Source of the DNA: QPJE01 sp051747745
GTDB lineage: Bacteria > Bacillota > Halanaerobiia > Halanaerobiales > Halanaerobiaceae
Assembly: GCA_051747745.1 (NCBI GenBank)
Contig: JBNJGL010000037.1
Coordinates: 1 to 23,268, forward strand
Reading direction: 5' to 3'
Length of the DNA: 23,268 nucleotides
Below the pieces are notes generated by a model. The model was not told the DNA's origin. It did not search any database and was given only the letters and a program-made list of their open reading frames with translations. The position numbers and the translations under genes were made by a program. Every line of letters begins with the position of its first letter. Position 1 is the stretch's first letter. Of the stretch, positions 14,687 to 21,856 are shown in pieces.

Positions 14687-16978
14687 TTACTTACCCCCTT
14701 TGTGGAGAGCTTTACCTATTAAAACTCTTTCTAAATTAAGCGGCAGTGATCTAACTCTTCTGCCAGCTGCCAGAGCCACGGCGTTTGCTATTGCTGCACT
14801 TCCAAGTTCCAGAGTTGGCTCTCCTATAGATTTTGCACCAAATGGACCATCTGGATCCGGATTTTCTACAATAATCGGTTCTATATCAGGCATATCCTTT
14901 ATTGTCGGAATCAAATATTCATCTAAATTGGTATTTTTAATTTTACCTTTATCAACTTCAACTTCTTCCATTATTCCATAGCCCAGGCCCATCAGTACCC
15001 CACCATATATCTGCCCTTTAACATTGGCTGGATTGATTGCTCTTCCTACATCATGTGCGGCTGTCATATTTGTTACTGCCAGCTCACCTGTTCCGGTATC
15101 AACTTCTACTTCTGCAATCTGGCATCCATAGACATATGTGAAATATGGGTTACCACACCCTTTTTCTTCATCCCAGGAAATTGCGGGTCCTTTGTACCAT
15201 CCATATGCTGAAAGCATGATACCCTGATTTCCCATTTCTCCCACAATATCTTCAAATGTTGCAAGGCGATTTCCCTTTCCATCATAGATAAATCCTTCTC
15301 TTATATCAACTGCATCTAAATCTAAATCAAATTTATCTGCACAAAATGCGTCTATTGTAGCTTTCAATTTTTGTGCTGCATCTTTAACTGAATTTCCTCC
15401 TATCAAAGTTGCTCGTGAAGCGACCGTTGAACCACTATCAGGGGTAAAGGTAGTATCTATCTCCATATAGTCTATATTTTCCATTGTTATTCCTAATACT
15501 TCAGCTGTTATCTGAGAAAAAATAGTTTTTAAACCCTGTCCGTTTTCGGCAAGTCCACTGTAAACTGCTACACTTCCATCTTTATTTATCTGTATTAAAG
15601 ATGCGGCTGCATCGATAGCTTCAGCACCTAAGCTGCAGCCTCTAAAGCTTACTGCAAGACCAATGCCCTTTTTTATATCACCTTTTTGTTCTTTACTGTA
15701 TTTTAAATATTTTTCTTTATAATTTGATTTCTCCATTGCCTTTTTCATTACTTCTTCTAAACTAACTGTGTGTGTATCAAGTTTTTGTCCACTGGCTGTA
15801 ACAGAACCCTGTCGATACATATTTTTTAGTCGTATTTCTGCAGGACTTATACTAAGTTCTTCTGCCAGCTCATCCATTAATGATTCCTGTGCAAAAATAA
15901 CCTGAGGAGAGCCATAACCCCTCATTGCTCCTGTATAGGGATTATTGGTGTAATATCCATATGTGTCAGTTTTAACATTTTCTACCTCATATGGACCGGT
16001 AGCCTGCACCACAGAACGCCAGGTGACAAAAGGGGTCTGACATGCATATCCACCACTATCAGCAACTGCTTCTATTTCCATAGCAGTTAGCTTTCCATCT
16101 TTTGCTGCACCAACTTTGTATTTGAGCTGATATGGATGGCGTTTATAACTCTCGGTGATAGATTCCTCACGGCTGTTGACCATCTTTACCGGTTTTTTTA
16201 ATTTAAGTGCCATTACTGCTGCTCTGGCAGCCATTGCAGAAACAACTTCATCTTTCCCTCCAAATGATCCACCGATATGATTCTGTATAACTCTAACTTT
16301 ACTTAAGTCAGTATTTAAAACTGCAGCTACAGCAGTTCTGGTTGCATAGGGATTTTGAATTGATCCATAAATTGAAACAAGGTGATTTTGATCTTCTGGA
16401 ACAGCCACTACTGCTTCTGGCTCTATATAGCTGTGTTCTATAAACTGTGTTGTATATTCTCTTTCTAAAATTATATCAGCTTTTTCAAAACCTTTTTCTA
16501 CATCACCTTTACGTAATGGATGATGAATCACCTGGTTATCTTCTTTATTTTCGTGCACTTTTAATGCATCTTCTGCTCTTGAATCCACTGGATCAAATAT
16601 TCCTGGAAGTTCTTCATACTCAACTTCAATCTTTTTTAAAGCTTCTGCAGCTTCTTCCTCTGTTCTGGCTGCTGCCATTGCAACTCCATCTCCAGCAAGT
16701 ACTACCTTATCTTTTGCCAGCACCTGCTGGTCCTGAACAATTACTCCAAATAGATTGTTTGGAATATCTTCTGCTGTATATACTCCCACAACACCCGGCA
16801 GCTTCTCAGCTTTAGAAATATCTATTTTCTTTATTTTTGCATGTGGATATTCTGTCCTCAATACTTTAGCATAAACCATGTCTGCAAATTCTAAATCTGC
16901 ACCAAACTTTGCTTTCCCTGTGACTTTTTCATATGCATCCACTCTTTTTACACCTTTATTAACATATTCAAATGTCAT
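14687..16978 (-). CDS. Xanthine dehydrogenase, molybdenum-binding subunit
   Basis: Full-length Mo subunit of 763 residues with an N-terminal Ald_Xan_dh_C (a/b hammerhead) domain at about 15-125 and the Moco domain after it. Motifs: GGSFGGKDE (236-244), GAMRGYG (350-356, R353 matching the substrate-orienting Arg of xanthine oxidase), ENGQG, GSTVASRATLIGGN, and GPFGAKSIGEP with catalytic E720. It oxidises hypoxanthine and/or xanthine; which one cannot be told. The residue after GGSFGGK is Asp where mammalian XDH has the substrate-binding Glu. ATG follows GGAGGTG at a good distance. It heads the eleven-gene run and is the intact counterpart of the split large and medium subunits downstream. Confidence 0.93.
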   Translation of the reverse strand: MTFEYVNKGVKRVDAYEKVTGKAKFGADLEFADMVYAKVLRTEYPHAKIKKIDISKAEKLPGVVGVYTAEDIPNNLFGVIVQDQQVLAKDKVVLAGDGVAMAAARTEEEAAEALKKIEVEYEELPGIFDPVDSRAEDALKVHENKEDNQVIHHPLRKGDVEKGFEKADIILEREYTTQFIEHSYIEPEAVVAVPEDQNHLVSIYGSIQNPYATRTAVAAVLNTDLSKVRVIQNHIGGSFGGKDEVVSAMAARAAVMALKLKKPVKMVNSREESITESYKRHPYQLKYKVGAAKDGKLTAMEIEAVADSGGYACQTPFVTWRSVVQATGPYEVENVKTDTYGYYTNNPYTGAMRGYGSPQVIFAQESLMDELAEELSISPAEIRLKNMYRQGSVTASGQKLDTHTVSLEEVMKKAMEKSNYKEKYLKYSKEQKGDIKKGIGLAVSFRGCSLGAEAIDAAASLIQINKDGSVAVYSGLAENGQGLKTIFSQITAEVLGITMENIDYMEIDTTFTPDSGSTVASRATLIGGNSVKDAAQKLKATIDAFCADKFDLDLDAVDIREGFIYDGKGNRLATFEDIVGEMGNQGIMLSAYGWYKGPAISWDEEKGCGNPYFTYVYGCQIAEVEVDTGTGELAVTNMTAAHDVGRAINPANVKGQIYGGVLMGLGYGIMEEVEVDKGKIKNTNLDEYLIPTIKDMPDIEPIIVENPDPDGPFGAKSIGEPTLELGSAAIANAVALAAGRRVRSLPLNLERVLIGKALHKGGK

Positions 16979-17092
16979 TAATACACCTCCATGATTAATT
17001 TATTTCTCGACATCTAATTCTGCCCAATATTTTCAATGCTTTTCTTAAAATCAAAACATTTTTCTTTATCCAAATTTTCGACCATATTATTA
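16979..17092 (-). promoter_or_regulatory. Leader upstream of the xdh operon, probable promoter
   Basis: AT-rich spacer between the structured T-run element and the xdh Mo-subunit start. On the minus strand TTGATT is followed after 17 bases by AATATT, a weak sigma-A-like promoter, then GGAGGTG just before the ATG. No known riboswitch core is seen. Confidence 0.35.
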
Positions 17093-17175
17093 AACAAAAA
17101 GACTTTCACCATTTTTGCCGCAGGTGGGCATTTATCTCAATATTAGTTGAGAGAAATGTTAAAATGGGGAAAGTC
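17093..17175 (-). terminator. Complex stem-loop with T-run in the permease-xdh spacer; terminator, attenuator or riboswitch candidate
   Basis: Arms 17101-17115 and 17161-17175 pair over 14 positions with one mismatch (GACTTTC/GAAAGTC and CCATTTT/AAAATGG). Inside sits a second hairpin, CATTT-TCTCAA/TTGAGA-AAATG (17129-17158, one mismatch, loop 17141-17146). A third possible helix, TGCC 17116-17119/GGCA 17127-17130, competes with its base. On the minus strand the outer stem ends directly in TTTTTGTTT, as in an intrinsic terminator. A 45-nt structured insert is unusual for a plain terminator. The site lies about 90 bp after the permease stop and about 115 bp before the xdh start. Confidence 0.6.
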
Positions 17176-17267
17176 CATGCAGGTTTGATAAAAATATTCT
17201 TTTCTAAGTTTTATTATATAACAAAATATTTTAAATTAACAGATTTTTAGTATAATTATAAGCAATA

Positions 17268-18611
17268 TTAGCAGATTTTTTTCTCATTTTTTCGCGGCAG
17301 TATTAAATTTAAAGCTATAGCTATAATTGCTCCAACTGTTATTCCAGATGATAATACTGTTGAAATAACATCCGGCAGCTGTGCTACTACCTCTGGCCTA
17401 AATGTTACCCCAAGACCAAAACTTAAAGCTATAGATAAAATAAATATTTTTCTATCTGACAGTCCTCCCCGAATAACTATTTTCATACCTGAAGTTGCAA
17501 CCATACCAAATAATGCAATAGTTGCTCCACCTAAAACTGGAGACGGCATAACACTTACCAGTGCACCAATTTTAGGAATGAATCCAAGCAAAAACAAAAT
17601 ACCTGCTACAGCAACACCAACTACTCTGCTTCCTACTCTGGTAATCTGTATAACTCCAATGTTCTGGCTGAATGTTGAATTAGGCAGAGAATTAAATATT
17701 GAAGCAAGTGCACTACCTACTCCATCTGCAAGGATCCCACCACTGAGTCTTTCAGTGTGAATGTCTCCTTCTACTGGTTCACCTGAAACTTCTGCAACTG
17801 CAGTCAAATCTCCAATAGATTCAACTGTTGTTATAATATAGGCCATAACCCAGGGAAGCAGGTGGCTCCAGCTGAATGCCATCCCATATTTAAATGGTCT
17901 TGGAATTGTTATCCAGCCCGACTCAGCTACCTGTGTTAAATCCACCAGCCCCAGTGGAATAGAGACTATATAACCTGCAATTAAACCAATGGCTACAGCT
18001 CCAACTTTTATCAAACCTTTTCCAAATCTATTTGCTGTAATTATTGTCACTAAAACAAAAGAACCCAGAAGCAAATTTTGAACAGCTCCATAGTTCTCTG
18101 CACCTGCTCCACCACCAAAATCTGTAATACCTACTTCCATAAGACCCAGACCTATAAGCATCACAACTGTTCCAGTGACTACAGGTGGAAATAATTTTTT
18201 TGTCTGTTTGATAAATCTACTCAAAATCATCTCAACTGGAGAAGCTGCAAGTGTCATACCCAAAACAAGTGGTAATCCACCAGCATTAGCAGCAGCAATA
18301 GCCATTGGTACGAAAGTAAAACTTGTTCCATGCACACCTAAAAGGCCTGACCCCACTGGCCCAATTTTTGTTGTCTGGATATATGTTGTAACTCCCGATA
18401 CCATAAGTGCCATACTAACAAAAAAACCTGTCTCTGCAGAGTTTAAACCAGCAACACCTGCGATAATTAAAGGAGGGGTTATAATACCTACAAACATAGC
18501 CAGCATATGCTGAAATCCAAGCAGAAGTACTTCAATAAAAGGTGGGCTATCCTCTAATTTGTAAACGGTTTCTTCTACTACTTCTCTACTCATATCTTTA
18601 GTATTATCCAA
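17268..18611 (-). CDS. NCS2/NAT family xanthine/urate permease
   Basis: Membrane symporter of 447 residues of the nucleobase-ascorbate transporter branch. The NAT signature QNIGVIQITR (316-325), the TM1 QH pair (Q34-H35) and VESIGD with E264 in TM8 match XanQ/UacT/PbuX-type transporters for xanthine or urate rather than the AzgA branch. The start is TTG at 18609-18611 with GGGAG about 10 bases upstream; an ATG six codons later has no site. Position between ygeW and the xanthine dehydrogenase genes supports oxidised purines (xanthine, urate) as substrate. Whether it is transcribed alone or with ygeW is unclear: a 157-bp spacer with a REP-like hairpin precedes it and a terminator-like element follows it. 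Confidence 0.92.
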   Translation of the reverse strand: MDNTKDMSREVVEETVYKLEDSPPFIEVLLLGFQHMLAMFVGIITPPLIIAGVAGLNSAETGFFVSMALMVSGVTTYIQTTKIGPVGSGLLGVHGTSFTFVPMAIAAANAGGLPLVLGMTLAASPVEMILSRFIKQTKKLFPPVVTGTVVMLIGLGLMEVGITDFGGGAGAENYGAVQNLLLGSFVLVTIITANRFGKGLIKVGAVAIGLIAGYIVSIPLGLVDLTQVAESGWITIPRPFKYGMAFSWSHLLPWVMAYIITTVESIGDLTAVAEVSGEPVEGDIHTERLSGGILADGVGSALASIFNSLPNSTFSQNIGVIQITRVGSRVVGVAVAGILFLLGFIPKIGALVSVMPSPVLGGATIALFGMVATSGMKIVIRGGLSDRKIFILSIALSFGLGVTFRPEVVAQLPDVISTVLSSGITVGAIIAIALNLILPRKNEKKIC

Positions 18612-18697
18612 ATTAGACCATCTCCCTTTGTTTTTTTAATATTCAGGAATACTAATACATTTTATAATTTAAATAGAACTTTTCTAAAATTGGCCTC

Positions 18698-18711
18698 TTA
18701 TTCTGGAATAA
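18698..18711. promoter_or_regulatory. Inverted repeat upstream of the permease, possible operator
   Basis: TTATTC-TG-GAATAA is a perfect 14-bp inverted repeat about 90 bp upstream of the permease start, in the spacer after ygeW. A TATAAA-like -10 candidate lies downstream on the minus strand. No binding protein can be named. Confidence 0.25.
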
Positions 18712-18721
18712 ATTTCAAGAG

Positions 18722-18744
18722 GGGGACAGAAAATACCTGTCCCC
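18722..18744. repeat. REP-like hairpin GGGGACAG...CTGTCCCC
   Basis: GGGGACAG 18722-18729 and CTGTCCCC 18737-18744 form a perfect 8-bp stem with a 7-nt loop, 25 bases past the ygeW stop. Neither strand has a T-run after it, so it is a poor intrinsic terminator. GGGGACAGGTATTTT-type palindromes are, from memory, widespread dispersed repeats in Bacillota linked to IS200-like (RAYT) transposases. Confidence 0.55.
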
Positions 18745-18768
18745 AATATTAACATAAAATCCAATATA

Positions 18769-19752
18769 TTATTTCCCACCCATTGTAACTGTCATAACAG
18801 CTTTTGCAGTGTGAAGTCTATTTTCCGCTTCTGTATAAACTATGGAATGTGGGCCATCAATTACAGAATCTTCTACTTCATTTCCCCTATCAGCCGGTAG
18901 TGCATGCATATACATTACATCTTCATCAGCCAGAGACATCATTTCTTCAGTACATTTCCAGTTTCTATTTGATTCCAGCAGGTCATCTATAACAGCATCA
19001 TCCTGGTTGGTAACCCAGCTGCCCCAGTTTTTAGGTATAACTATATCAGCATCTTTATAAGCTTCTTCCTGATTATGAGTTATTGTCAGAGTTCCATTAT
19101 GTTTTTCAGCATTTTCTCTTGCCTGTTCAATTACCCATTCCGGAAGCTCATATCCCTCTGGATAGGCAAGTGTGACATCCATACCATAGCGGGGAAAGAG
19201 CAGAACCTGAGTTAAAGGTACAGAAATAGGTTTTTTATGGCTTGTTGCATAAGCCCAGATAACCGAAACTTTTAAATTTCTCGTCTCTTTTTTCTTTTCT
19301 ATAATTGTCATTAAATCGGCCAGACCCTGCATTGGATGATAAAGATCACACTGCAAATTCATTACCGGAACTTTAGCCCACTTTGCCAGACTGCGCAAAT
19401 ATTTATTTCCTATCTCCCAAAAACAGTTGCGGCAGGCTATTGCATGTCCATAACTTCCAAGAATAACACCTGTATCTTTAGCTACTTCACCGTGAGATAC
19501 CTGCATGGTGCTTGTATCAAGAAAGTTGCCGTGTCCACCTAATTGGGCTATCCCTGCTTCCATTGAATTTCTGGTCCTTGTTGACTGTTCGAAAAACATT
19601 AAAAATGCTGTTTTACCTGTTAAATATGGTGTGGGTACACCCATAGCAAATTTTCTTTTTAAATCAAAAGATACATCCAATAAAGTGTCAATTTCGTCTT
19701 TTGTCCATTCCTGTAGAGTGATAAAATCTTTACCAGTTAATTGAGTTTCCAT
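18769..19752 (-). CDS. ygeW: YgeW-like knotted carbamoyltransferase
   Basis: Aspartate/ornithine-carbamoyltransferase fold, 327 residues. QSTRTRNS (56-63) is the carbamoyl-phosphate loop, HPMQGLADLMT (139-149) the HPxQ motif, and ALPAD matches the HCLP region. The second half tracks E. coli YgeW closely: VSVIWAYATSHKKPISVP, YGMDVTLAYPEGYELP, NWKCTEEMM. YgeW does not use ornithine or aspartate as far as known and is proposed to act on a carbamoylated intermediate of purine breakdown, yielding carbamoyl phosphate. I start it at ATG 19750-19752, 9 bases after GGAGG; a longer frame to 19806 would translate the REP-like repeats. It follows ygeY by 161 bp. Confidence 0.9.
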   Translation of the reverse strand: METQLTGKDFITLQEWTKDEIDTLLDVSFDLKRKFAMGVPTPYLTGKTAFLMFFEQSTRTRNSMEAGIAQLGGHGNFLDTSTMQVSHGEVAKDTGVILGSYGHAIACRNCFWEIGNKYLRSLAKWAKVPVMNLQCDLYHPMQGLADLMTIIEKKKETRNLKVSVIWAYATSHKKPISVPLTQVLLFPRYGMDVTLAYPEGYELPEWVIEQARENAEKHNGTLTITHNQEEAYKDADIVIPKNWGSWVTNQDDAVIDDLLESNRNWKCTEEMMSLADEDVMYMHALPADRGNEVEDSVIDGPHSIVYTEAENRLHTAKAVMTVTMGGK

Positions 19753-19785
19753 CAATAAATTCCTCCTTATTATTTTTTCACCTCT

Positions 19786-19903
19786 GGTACCGGGTACAAA
19801 ACGCACCCATTGGTACCAGGTACAAAATACGCCTCTCGTACCGGGTACATGTTTTTCATTTCACTTGTACCGGGTACAAAAAGGCCTTTTTGTACCCGGT
19901 ACC
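19786..19903. repeat. Cluster of five GTACC-GGGTAC palindromic repeats (REP-like) between ygeY and ygeW
   Basis: Near-identical palindromes occur at 19787-19797 (GTACCGGGTAC), 19813-19823 (GTACCAGGTAC), 19838-19848, 19867-19877 and, inverted, 19892-19902 (GTACCCGGTAC). Start-to-start spacing is 26, 25, 29 and 25 bases. The last two copies form a perfect 36-bp palindrome, 19867-19902, an 18-bp hairpin. Spacers are not conserved as CRISPR repeats would require. The hairpins lie in the presumed ygeY-ygeW transcript and have no T-run, so they resemble intercistronic REP elements. Confidence 0.75.
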
Positions 19904-19913
19904 AAAAATATTT

Positions 19914-21152
19914 TTAAGCTAAAAGGTTTTCTGTTGTTTCAGGCATTGTATCTGCATATTTATCAACATAAGTTCCGGGAATTGCAGCATATACAGCTGC
20001 AGCCTTTACCAGTTCTGATTTCCATGTTTTTTCGTTAGGAGCATGTGCCTGATCTTCATGTCCTGGTCCAAAGCCAATACAGGGGATACCATGTCTGCCC
20101 ATTATTGAAACACCATTTGTGGAAAAAGTCCATTTATCAACCAGTGGATCTTCATTAAATAATTCTTTATATGCATCAACTGCTGTCTGACAGATCGGAT
20201 GATCTTCTTCTATTAACCAGGTAGGAAAATATGATTCTATTGGATACACCAAACCTGTATAGGAAGGTCTTTCATAGGTATACATCTCAACATCTGCATC
20301 TGCTTCCTGAACTGATGGAAGATTTCTAATCTGCTGAAGTGCAAATTCCCAGCTCTCTCCTGCAGTTAATCTTCGGTCAATGGAAATGCTGCAGCCATCT
20401 GCTACCGCACAGCGTGATGGTGAGCTGAAGAAAATTTCTGAAACTGTTAAACTGCCTTTACCAAGAAATTCATGCTGGGTGAGATTTGGATGCAGTGCTT
20501 TAAGTTCATTTATTATAGGTGCCATTTTGTAAATTGCGTTATCTCCTCTTTCAGGAGCGGAACCATGGCAGCTAACTCCATGTGTGGTAACTTTAATTTC
20601 CATTCTTCCTCTGTGACCCCTGTATATATTACAGGAACTTGGTTCTGTTATAACAACAAATTCTGGCTTGATTTCATCTTCTTCCAGAATATAATGCCAG
20701 CATAAACCATCACAGTCTTCTTCCTGAACTGTACCTGTAATTACTAGAGTATAATCATCTTCCAGTCCTAAATCTTTAATGATTTTCCCGGCATAAACCA
20801 TGGAAGCCATTCCACCTTCCTGGTCACTGGCTCCACGTCCAATAATTATTTCATCATCCTCATAACCTTCAAATGGATCATAATCCCAGAGAGATTTATC
20901 TCCTACTCCAACGGTATCAATGTGTGCATCCATTGCTATTACATGACTTCCATTTCCTATATAACCAAGTACATTTCCCATCGGATCGATTTCTACCTTA
21001 TCAAAACCTACTTTTTCCATCTCTTCTTTTATGCGCTCAATAACTTTTTCTTCTTCACAGCTTTCACTGGGAAGACGTATCATATCCCGCAAAAAAGTAC
21101 TCATATCATCTTTATACTCTTCTGCTTTTTTTAATATTTCTGAAAAATCCAT
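19914..21152 (-). CDS. ygeY: YgeY family M20 metallohydrolase (selenium-metabolism-linked)
   Basis: Cytoplasmic M20 peptidase/deacylase-like enzyme, 412 residues. Metal-binding motifs: DAHIDTVG (75-82, H77 and catalytic D79), GRGASDQEGG (105-114, bridging D110), QEEDCDG (143-149, E144/E145), ITEPS with E170, and GPGHEDQAHAPNE near the C-terminus. The overall sequence follows the YgeY family (resembling ArgE/DapE/allantoate amidohydrolases), which occurs next to ygeW, ssnA and molybdenum hydroxylases and is required for anaerobic urate breakdown in gut bacteria. It is expected to cleave an amide or ureide intermediate. ATG follows TTGGAGGTG. A 149-bp spacer with palindromes separates it from the XRE-cupin gene, so it may have its own promoter. 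Confidence 0.92.
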   Translation of the reverse strand: MDFSEILKKAEEYKDDMSTFLRDMIRLPSESCEEEKVIERIKEEMEKVGFDKVEIDPMGNVLGYIGNGSHVIAMDAHIDTVGVGDKSLWDYDPFEGYEDDEIIIGRGASDQEGGMASMVYAGKIIKDLGLEDDYTLVITGTVQEEDCDGLCWHYILEEDEIKPEFVVITEPSSCNIYRGHRGRMEIKVTTHGVSCHGSAPERGDNAIYKMAPIINELKALHPNLTQHEFLGKGSLTVSEIFFSSPSRCAVADGCSISIDRRLTAGESWEFALQQIRNLPSVQEADADVEMYTYERPSYTGLVYPIESYFPTWLIEEDHPICQTAVDAYKELFNEDPLVDKWTFSTNGVSIMGRHGIPCIGFGPGHEDQAHAPNEKTWKSELVKAAAVYAAIPGTYVDKYADTMPETTENLLA

Positions 21153-21195
21153 TTTTTATACACCTCCAAATTTGATATACTCTAATTTTAAAATA

Positions 21196-21206
21196 TTAGG
21201 ACCTAA
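21196..21206. promoter_or_regulatory. Palindrome TTAGGACCTAA upstream of ygeY, possible operator
   Basis: A perfect 11-bp palindrome about 45 bp before the ygeY ATG, close to where a promoter would lie (TTGAAT on the minus strand just upstream). A natural candidate site for the adjacent XRE-cupin regulator, but no second copy was found elsewhere in the window. Confidence 0.3.
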
Positions 21207-21235
21207 AATAAATACTTTAAACACAATTCAATTAA

Positions 21236-21274
21236 CATAATTTTTCCTGTAAGATAAAATATGAAAAAATTATG
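21236..21274. repeat. Long inverted repeat in the regulator-ygeY spacer
   Basis: CATAATTTTT 21236-21245 and AAAAATTATG 21265-21274 pair perfectly over 10 bp with a 19-nt loop, 28 bases past the regulator stop codon. No T-run follows on the minus strand. It could be a weak terminator, a processing site or an operator; the AT-rich arms make chance likely. Confidence 0.3.
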
Positions 21275-21301
21275 ATCTATTTACAGTCTTAAAGTTAATT
21301 T

Positions 21302-21856
21302 CTAAAAATTCGGTGGAGTTATAGCCGAGATAAATACAAGATCTTTTTCTCCTATACTGGTTATCTTATGCGGCAGACTTGCTTTATAGTATATACTATC
21401 TCCTTTATTAAGATTATATTCTTTATCACCTATTTTGATATGCATTTTTCCCTGAATTACCACAGTACACTCTTCTCCCGTGTGAGACAGTGGATCATCG
21501 GAAGTCTCTGCTCCAGGTTCAAGCTTTGCCTCTATCACTTCCATATCTCTCTTCAAATCTGGAGATAAAAGCTCAAATGTAAGGTGAGACCCTGGGAAAT
21601 TAAGCACTCTCCTCTCTTCTTTTTTTACTACTGCATTGTGAACTTCATCTTCAATCAAAAAGTAAAAAATGGGAACTTCAAGAGCCTTAGAAATTTCTCT
21701 TAAAGCAGTAATAGATGGTTCTGCGAGACCTCTTTCTACCTGGCTTAAATAACTGGAGGTCTTGCTAATTTTTTCAGCAAGCTGAGCTAAACTCAAGCCT
21801 CGAGAAAGTCTTTTTCTTCTTATCTTGCGTCCAAGCCGTTCATTTTCTGACTTCAT
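21302..21856 (-). CDS. XRE-family HTH regulator with C-terminal cupin domain
   Basis: A 184-residue transcription factor. Residues 8-62 form the lambda-repressor-like HTH (LAQLAEKISKTSSYLSQVERG, recognition helix around SSYLSQVE, split here from PSITALREISKAL). Residues about 100-180 are a small cupin barrel (SHTGEECTVVIQGKMHIKIG, GDSIYYKASLPHKITS), with His and Glu of the usual cupin motif. This architecture (as in PuuR) usually senses a small ligand in the cupin. Its ATG overlaps the stop of the PLP-enzyme gene (ATGA), so the two are coupled. It is the only regulator in the window and probably controls the purine genes, or at least its own operon; the effector is unknown. Confidence 0.9.
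   Translation of the reverse strand: MKSENERLGRKIRRKRLSRGLSLAQLAEKISKTSSYLSQVERGLAEPSITALREISKALEVPIFYFLIEDEVHNAVVKKEERRVLNFPGSHLTFELLSPDLKRDMEVIEAKLEPGAETSDDPLSHTGEECTVVIQGKMHIKIGDKEYNLNKGDSIYYKASLPHKITSIGEKDLVFISAITPPNF

Noticed and set aside
17082..17087. ATATGG on the minus strand in the xdh leader as a purine-riboswitch core
   Set aside because: The other conserved parts (GTTTCTACC-like and CCGTAAA-like segments, pairing P1) are absent around it.
17101..17175. Moco riboswitch
   Set aside because: The Mo context is tempting, but I cannot recognise the conserved Moco-motif segments; only the stems are visible, so I report a structured element without a ligand.
19786..19903. CRISPR array
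   Set aside because: Repeats are only 11-12 bp, palindromic, include one inverted copy, and spacers are 14-18 bp; this fits REP-like repeats.
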